From Jacaranda mimosifolia (Eukaryota; Streptophyta; Magnoliopsida; Lamiales; Bignoniaceae), in the NCBI GenBank assembly GCA_018894105.1, contig CM032125.1:33713032-33777031 (forward strand): 64,000 bases of DNA, in the 5' to 3' direction. The first letter of the stretch is position 1; each line of letters begins with the position of its first letter. Of the stretch, positions 58,848-64,000 are shown piece after piece. The translations under genes and the position numbers were made by a program. A model generated the notes under the pieces. The model was not told the origin of the DNA. It ran no database searches and saw nothing but the letters and a program-made list of their open reading frames with translations.

Positions 58848-59222
58848 GGGATGTTCGGTGAACTTATAAGCTTTTCAAGACATTTTATAAAATGTTTAAA
58901 AACTTATAAGCTGATAAAAATTGTTTAGTAATTTTTTATTTTTTATTTTTGAAAAAGAACTTATAAGATTCTAAAATAAGACGGTACGAGCTTATAAACT
59001 CTTTTAAAAAAAGTACGAAAACCCTAATATATTTTTAAAATTTTAACAATCTCCTTTGTTTTTAACCATTATAATTAAAAATTATCATTGTTAATATTTT
59101 ATAAGCTCTAAAATCTTATTTTATCTAAATGCTTCAATAACTTATTATATAAATAATATCTAACATCTTATAAGATGTAGGAGCCTACAAGATATTTTAA
59201 ATAAACTTAGCCAAATACCCTC
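58848..59222. mobile_element. Tourist/Harbinger-like MITE, TTA target duplication
   Basis: Starts GGGATGTTCGGTGAACTTATAAG and ends CTTAGCCAAATACCCTC; the ends are imperfect inverted complements. TTA flanks both sides (58845-58847 and 59223-59225). CTTATAAG-type motifs lie inside both ends. 375 bp, no coding capacity. Confidence 0.65.
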
Positions 59223-59585
59223 TTAGTCCATGAAGATAACAATGATGTAATTCCCATTTCATGTGATGCTCAACTTTTGCTATAATTAATTCTTGGTGAA
59301 AATCACCGGACATGTTTAATAAATCATGTCAGTTGACTGGTAATACATGGATGTACAATTTGCACTCACGCACATTAACTTTGTCTGGATACTGGAAAGT
59401 ATCACTTTCAGTATTCTGTCTTTTTTGACAAACCTTACTTAGGAACATTATTTAAGCTATAAGATTGCTCGGATCTGATACAACGAAGCTTCCAGGGAAG
59501 GAACTCAACTCTAATTAACGATGAGCATATATTTAACAACCCCACCGGGTCTTTTCATTTATTAACATTCTATACTGGGGGGTAG

Positions 59586-59723
59586 ATGGATTCCACGAGT
59601 AATACTGCCCAATTCCTTCAATCCATGAAAGATAACATAAAAATAGCGATTGCTCTTCCACTCCAACCCACGCTAAGATTACTGCTGTTGCTGCAACGCC
59701 GTCCAACATCTCAGGACATATAA
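59586..59723 (+). pseudogene. Family X N-terminal fragment, duplicated start of the next copy
   Basis: The frame encodes 45 residues (MDSTSNTAQFLQSMKDN, then IALPLQPTLRLLLLLQRR and TSQDI) and then a TAA. It matches the first 45 codons of 60170 almost base for base, and the upstream 'ttcatttattaacattct' also matches 60137-60160. The rest of the gene is replaced by AT-rich DNA. It arose by a local duplication of about 180 bp placed 584 bp upstream. Confidence 0.7.
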
Positions 59724-59890
59724 TTTTTAATTAATTAATTTTATAAAAAAATATTTAATATACTTTACACATATTTATGAAATGTAATAAGTGATAAAAT
59801 ATTGAGTGTAATAGGAGATAAAATATGAAACGAAATAGAGGATTGAAGATCCAAATTGATCTCATTGATTGATTGACTTTGTTGCTAGGA

Positions 59891-60067
59891 GTATCACTTT
59901 TTCTTGGACTTATTTGCTCTCCTGGAATTGTATCACTTTTTCTTAAACTTATTTGCTCTCCTATAATTGTATCACTTTTTCTTGGACTTATTTGCTCTCC
60001 TAGAATAGCATTTTTTTACTTAAAACTTATTTGCTCTCCTAGAATTGTATCACTTTTTCTTAAACTT
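59891..60067. repeat. 39-bp tandem repeat, about 4.5 units
   Basis: Units start at 59891, 59930, 59969, 60008 and 60047. Each has GTATCACTTTTTCTT then a GACTTATTTGCTCTCCT-like half. Because 39 is a multiple of 3, one frame gives a 13-residue hydrophobic repeat (VSLFLGLICSPRI). It lies between the X fragment and the complete X copy. Confidence 0.85.
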
Positions 60068-60169
60068 CCAAGAAGTTTTTATCAATTTATCATCTCGTTT
60101 TCTCATCAATCATAAGCCCATTTAAGAGCCCTTTTCATTTATGAACACATTCTTTATAATGCGGGGTAC

Positions 60170-60772
60170 ATGGATTCCAGAAGTACTACCGCCCAATTCA
60201 CCCAATCCCTGATAGATAACATAAAAATAGCGATTGCTCTTCCACTCCAACTCACGCTAAGATTACTGCTGTTGCTGCAACGCCGTCCGACATCTCAGGA
60301 CGTAGAGACTGAAGCTCCCACTCCCGATGCTCATCGTCAATCCAATAACAAATTTTCAACTGTACTTCTTACTCTATGCTTCTCATCAGCCCTGGAGTCG
60401 TTGCTGCTCTTTCTACAATTGCAGATTGAGCACAAAAATCTCCTCAATTTCCCCCTCTCCTTTCACACCTTCTCCCTCGCCATCACTTGCGCTTTCGCCA
60501 CCACTTTCGTCGAAAAATTTACCGGCGGCCACTGCCCAGGGACGACTAAATTGGCCAATCTGCTCCGGAAAATCGGAATAGCCCTTTTTGCCGCCCCATT
60601 TTTTCTCGCAATTATAATCCCCTCTCCGACGTGGCTGAGGATCGTAGTATCCTCGTTTTCTTCCTCGCACTGGTTGCTGCCGTTGTTCTCCAAAAATACG
60701 GGCAATGATCAGACACAAGCACCTAGCTGGCCGTCTCTGTTGCTTCATTGTCTACAGGCTACAGCCCTGTAA
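60170..60772 (+). CDS. Family X membrane protein with frameshifted C-terminus
   Basis: The 200-codon frame starts MDSRSTTAQFTQSLIDNIK. The N-terminal part has the amphipathic LPLQLTLRLLLLLQRRP stretch and an acidic linker (DVETEAPTPD). Helices one to three are well conserved (LLTLCFSSALESLLLFLQLQ, SFHTFSLAITCAFATTF, ALFAAPFFLAIIIPSPTWLR). At about 60653 the frame differs from the family: the expected last helix (FFLALVAAVVL then QKYGQ and TGA at 60708) lies in another frame, while this frame reads SSFSSSHWLLPLF and runs on to 60772. The protein would lack a proper fourth helix. It is the only X copy with this lesion. A family D C-terminal scrap follows it. Confidence 0.65.
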   Translation: MDSRSTTAQFTQSLIDNIKIAIALPLQLTLRLLLLLQRRPTSQDVETEAPTPDAHRQSNNKFSTVLLTLCFSSALESLLLFLQLQIEHKNLLNFPLSFHTFSLAITCAFATTFVEKFTGGHCPGTTKLANLLRKIGIALFAAPFFLAIIIPSPTWLRIVVSSFSSSHWLLPLFSKNTGNDQTQAPSWPSLLLHCLQATAL

Positions 60773-60775
60773 TTT

Positions 60776-60842
60776 AAAATAAAAAAAATAAAAATAAAAA
60801 TAAAAAATAAAAAATAAATATATATATATATATATATATATA
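60776..60842. repeat. (AAAAT)n and (TA)n microsatellite
   Basis: AAAAAT-type repeats followed by about 13 TA units, between the X gene and the family D scrap. Confidence 0.85.
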
Positions 60843-60862
60843 GGAACAAAACAAAACACGGA

Positions 60863-60948
60863 TATGTATGTGGGGAGAGGTCTTGCTGTTGCTAATATCA
60901 AATATGGGGTTTTGTTGCTTCAATAAATATAGGATTGAAAATGGTGTG
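60863..60948 (+). pseudogene. Family D C-terminal scrap
   Basis: Matches two separate stretches of the 54309 gene: 'atgtatgtcgggagaggtcttgctgttgctaatatggggtttt' (54902 on) and, directly afterwards, the end and 3' flank 'ggattgaaaatggtgt' (55033 on). About 80 bp between them is missing. It shows that a family D gene once lay downstream of the 60170 X gene, as in the other units. Confidence 0.65.
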
Positions 60949-60993
60949 ATTATGTATGTATATATATAAAATATAATTATGGAATATTAGATT

Positions 60994-61284
60994 ATGATCC
61001 CATTATCACCTGATGTTGAATATTCTATTTTAGTGGTCTTCTTGTCATGTATTACTTTCTTCTTTCGTGAACCAAAGATGGATGGGGTCGGGCATGACCA
61101 AGAAAAGTCCGAGATGATGACTTATAATGATCGAGACCTTGAGCATCCTTGGCGAAGGAATATTTTCGACAAAAAAATATGTCAAGTTGGGTTATTACCC
61201 TCAAATTCAATGAGACACTTTTTTGCTTATGTATATGCGCCAACATTTGTTATTACATATAATGGAGGTTCATTTGTTTCATAA
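60994..61284 (+). other. Open frame of unknown significance
   Basis: 96 codons with a hydrophobic start (SILVVFLSCITFFF) followed by a polar stretch (REPKMDGVGHDQEK and RDLEHPWRRNIFDK). I do not recognise it, there is no second copy to test conservation, and the region is otherwise AT-rich. It may be chance. Confidence 0.15.
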
Positions 61285-62655
61285 ATGTATGTGGAAAAAA
61301 TTACAAAAATAAGATCATTCAAATAATTATTTGGTAAGAGAAGACTAAAATTATTGGGGATGACATCTTAGAACACTGACAATTTAAATCATGTCATCTC
61401 AAACCTCTTGGTATGTTTCTGTTGATATATTTAATTGCCTCGCTCAAAAAGAACAAAAAAAAAAAAATTTGACTAAATTTTGATTTTAATAGGACTTTTA
61501 GATCCATAGGTGCAGAGTAATTTGAATCTTCTATTCTATTTACTATTACATCTCCTCTTTCAACTTTTTATATTTATATTAAGTGTATATAATTTTAAAT
61601 TAATTATTTTTATAAAAAATATTTAATGCACAAATTATATATTCATAAAATGAAATAAAAAATGAAATAAAAAATAAAATAAAAAATTTATGCCGGGTGC
61701 GAAAAGCTTTATATTTAATCCAAAACATATTCGTTCGAACTTATGAGTTTGACCTCTTTTATTTTGTTCCTAATAAAAAGTCTTTGTACTAAACCACCTT
61801 ATGATGGACGCGTGATTATTTAGCATATAATGATGAAGACACTGTTCTCCTGGTTTCTTTTTAGATTGGAATTTATGACGCTTTTTTTATTATCATCTCA
61901 TTCATTCGATTCAACACTCAAGTATACAAATCTACTCATGTCATATTAAAATAAATTTAAATATTTATTTTTAATTATAAATCAAATCATAGTAATTTAA
62001 CATATAACAAGCCGTCATTGAACGTGATTTTTGCACGATTTTTGTATGCAAAAAATAATTTTTAGGTCATTTAAATGAACGGATGTAATAATTTGAATTG
62101 TAGGGTAAAATTAAGAATGTATTAAGCATTTCACACAATAAAGAAGATAATGAATGATAGAGTTTAGATAATATGAGTTTATGGGTTTATGAATTTTGCA
62201 AAAAGTATAATTATAACCTTATTAAGTCATCATTTTTAAACGATGATTTAGAGGTTAAATTTGAAATACTATTAAAACATTGGTATCGGAACTTTTTTAT
62301 AGTTAACTTTTGTTTTATTTTTCAAATTGCATTGACCAATTTAATTGTTAAAAATAATAGAATGACAAACTATGTAAAAAAGTAAAAAATAATTTTCATT
62401 TCATAAAGGTTCGTTTGGTTTGAATAATATGATTATAAGTGATATATAAGTAAATGAATACATTTTAAGCCTATTAGGATATAATATTTTAATTGTATAT
62501 TTGATTGGTAAAAATAATATATAAATAAATTAAAATATAATATATAAATTTACTATTATATCTTTTACTTTCTAATAAGTTTTTCACAATTTCCTCATTC
62601 TTCCCCATTTTTAGGAACAAGGATTAATTGTGAATAATATATATACATATATATA
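61285..62655. other. AT-rich intergenic DNA, no gene seen
   Basis: No recognisable frame. 'ggttcgtttggtttgaataatatg' near 62408 resembles one end of a further MITE, but its partner end was not found. Confidence 0.35.
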
Positions 62656-62658
62656 TAA

Positions 62659-62861
62659 GGCCCTATTTGATCTTCCGAATTCTAATCACACCAAATCAAG
62701 CATTCCCCCTCTCCTCTTGATCCATTTTCCAAAAGCAATAATAAATAATGTTAGGTTTTAAGATTTATCATGTAATTTTATCAATTGAAACAAATATTAA
62801 AAGATGCCTAATTAGGTATGTATTATACGATTCACACCTAATCAAACAAGCAAACAAGGCC
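62659..62861. mobile_element. Tourist-like MITE, TAA target duplication
   Basis: Starts GGCCCTATTTGATC and ends CAAGCAAACAAGGCC; terminal inverted match 9 of 11. TAA on both sides (62656-62658 and 62862-62864). 203 bp. Confidence 0.65.
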
Positions 62862-62886
62862 TAATAGTATTAAGCATAAAAACTTA

Positions 62887-63510
62887 GAGCTTGTTTGTTT
62901 TTGTTTTCTAGACTCACTCTTATTTTCTATTGAAAATGAAAATAGAGATTCATCAACTTCTCCTCTATTTTCATTATCAAAATATTCTTCTAAACAAATT
63001 TCTTCCCAATTTTTAGAAAAATTTCATTCTCAAAATATTCTTTCAGATAAACTCTTACACTCTCTCTCCATTTTCACTTTTCGTTACTTTTCATTTTATT
63101 CTACTCATATTTGCACGATATTTAATACAAAAATACTATTTTTTTAAATATAATTCATTTCAACCCTATATAATCATTACATTTTAAACAAAATATCCAA
63201 ACAATATTTTATGTTTAAAAACACTTTCACAACTAATTTTTAAAACTGTCACTAGAAAATAATCCAAACAGCCTATTAAATTCTCTCTCCATTTTTCATT
63301 TTTTCTATTCACATTTTTTGCATGATTTTTAATTAAAAAATATTGCATTTATCAAATATAACTCATTTTCAACCCTACATAATCATTAAATTTTAAACAA
63401 AATATCCAAATAATATTTTATTTTCAAAAAACCTTTTATAACTAACTTTTTACTATTTTTTTCCACCAAAAAGACAAAATTATTTTCAAAAAACAAATTC
63501 AAACGGCTTG
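62887..63510. mobile_element. MITE with doubled interior, TTA target duplication
   Basis: Left end GAGCTTGTTTGTTTTTG, right end CAAATTCAAACGGCTTG, imperfect inverted complements; TTA flanks both sides. The interior contains the same roughly 220-bp unit twice (63050-63262 and 63280-63500, each starting 'ctctctccattttt' or similar and containing 'ttttaaacaaaatatccaaa'). Confidence 0.6.
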
Positions 63511-63513
63511 TTA

Positions 63514-64000
63514 ATTGATGTGACATTAATAATCAAAAAATTTACGAGAAAAAGATATATAGAATTGTTTTTAATTCTCTCAATATAAAATCATATAATT
63601 ACATGCTCATACTACCCTTTTTTTTTTTTTTTAATCTGGTGTTTTGGAGGTAGCAAACCATTGGCAATTTTGTTTGTACCAAGAAAGGAATTTAAAAACA
63701 TTCTCTCCAATATATCACCCACCCACCCACCCGGACACAAAAACTTGTGGATCCCAATTAAAATCGAGTGCGACGTTTCGATGGGAACAATGAATTTAAG
63801 GAGACATATTCAGATTCAACAAATAGTATAGTTAAGAGTTCTTTTGAACTAAATTGATTAATATTCCTTTCCTAAAGGGATTATTGGCATTTTGTACCAT
63901 TAAATTATAATTTACCGACACTTTGTGTTCTAAAATTATAAAATTGATAGATTACATTTTTAAATTAATGTTTCCTTGACAAATAGCACCCCATCCACCT
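63514..64000. other. Intergenic DNA to the window edge
   Basis: AT-rich with a poly-T run near 63620 and a CCCA-type run at 63716-63732. No gene seen. Confidence 0.4.

Noticed and set aside
59891..60067. CRISPR-like array
   Set aside because: Units are directly adjacent without spacers, and the DNA is from a plant nucleus.
59873..60115. 80-codon frame with a 13-residue repeat
   Set aside because: Explained by the 39-bp tandem repeat; no homologue or second copy supports a protein. Listed as a repeat instead.
1..64000. tRNA, rRNA or organelle-derived DNA
   Set aside because: No clover-leaf candidate with both A and B box motifs and no stretch resembling plastid or mitochondrial genes was seen by eye; a tRNAscan-SE run would be decisive.

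Overview
The window is nuclear DNA of a flowering plant, most likely a eudicot. It is very AT-rich, has few long reading frames, and carries copia and Ty3/gypsy retrotransposons, LINE, hAT, Tourist-like and Helitron elements. The only host genes I can support are two small plant-type membrane-protein families. No RNA gene, CRISPR array or bacterial-style operon was seen.

Family X is a roughly 180-residue, four-helix membrane protein that I cannot name. Copies lie at 1-420 (5' end outside the window), 21645-22190 (intact), 46592-47136 (one base lost near the start), 59586-59723 (N-terminal fragment) and 60170-60772 (frameshifted at the C-terminus). Family D is a five-helix protein resembling the plant family I remember as DUF7733. 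It has one full-length copy at 54309-55038, broken by one extra base. It also has two pseudogenes sharing the same deletions (23214-23640 and 48739-49200), a C-terminal scrap at 60863-60948, and orphan promoter/start regions near 9720-10020 and 25080-25350. Where both are present, X lies upstream of D on the + strand, so the locus looks like a repeatedly duplicated X-D gene pair.

Most of the window is a segmental duplication. About 11.0-25.35 kb (copy 1) aligns in order with about 31.2-54.2 kb (copy 2). A smaller block of about 1 to 1.7 kb occurs three times (10.02-10.98, 25.37-27.11 and 27.11-29.43 kb). Another block of about 1.1 kb occurs three times (12.5-13.6, 32.6-33.7 and 35.7-36.8 kb). 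Transposons present in one copy but not the other arrived after the duplication. Copy 1 alone has a solo gypsy LTR (13709-14477), a LINE 3' end (15.67-16.75 kb) and a 1-kb insert (20.22-21.24 kb). Copy 2 alone has a 5.66-kb gypsy element (40282-45938), a Tourist-like MITE (37583-38025), a 0.48-kb insert (47984-48461) and a 2.4-kb Helitron (51443-53876). An older gypsy LTR/gag fragment (11045-11990 and 30940-32068) and a probable EF-1B exon fragment (22438-22575 and 47385-47515) are in both copies and predate the duplication.

Left end (0-10 kb): partial X gene, CACTA-like end, a 1.1-kb hAT-like element, a copia LTR with ruined gag, and a large inverted repeat. Right end (55-64 kb): hAT-like element, copia integrase remnants, MITEs, the last X copies and AT-rich DNA. 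All alignments were made by eye, so duplication and element edges without a target-site duplication are approximate.
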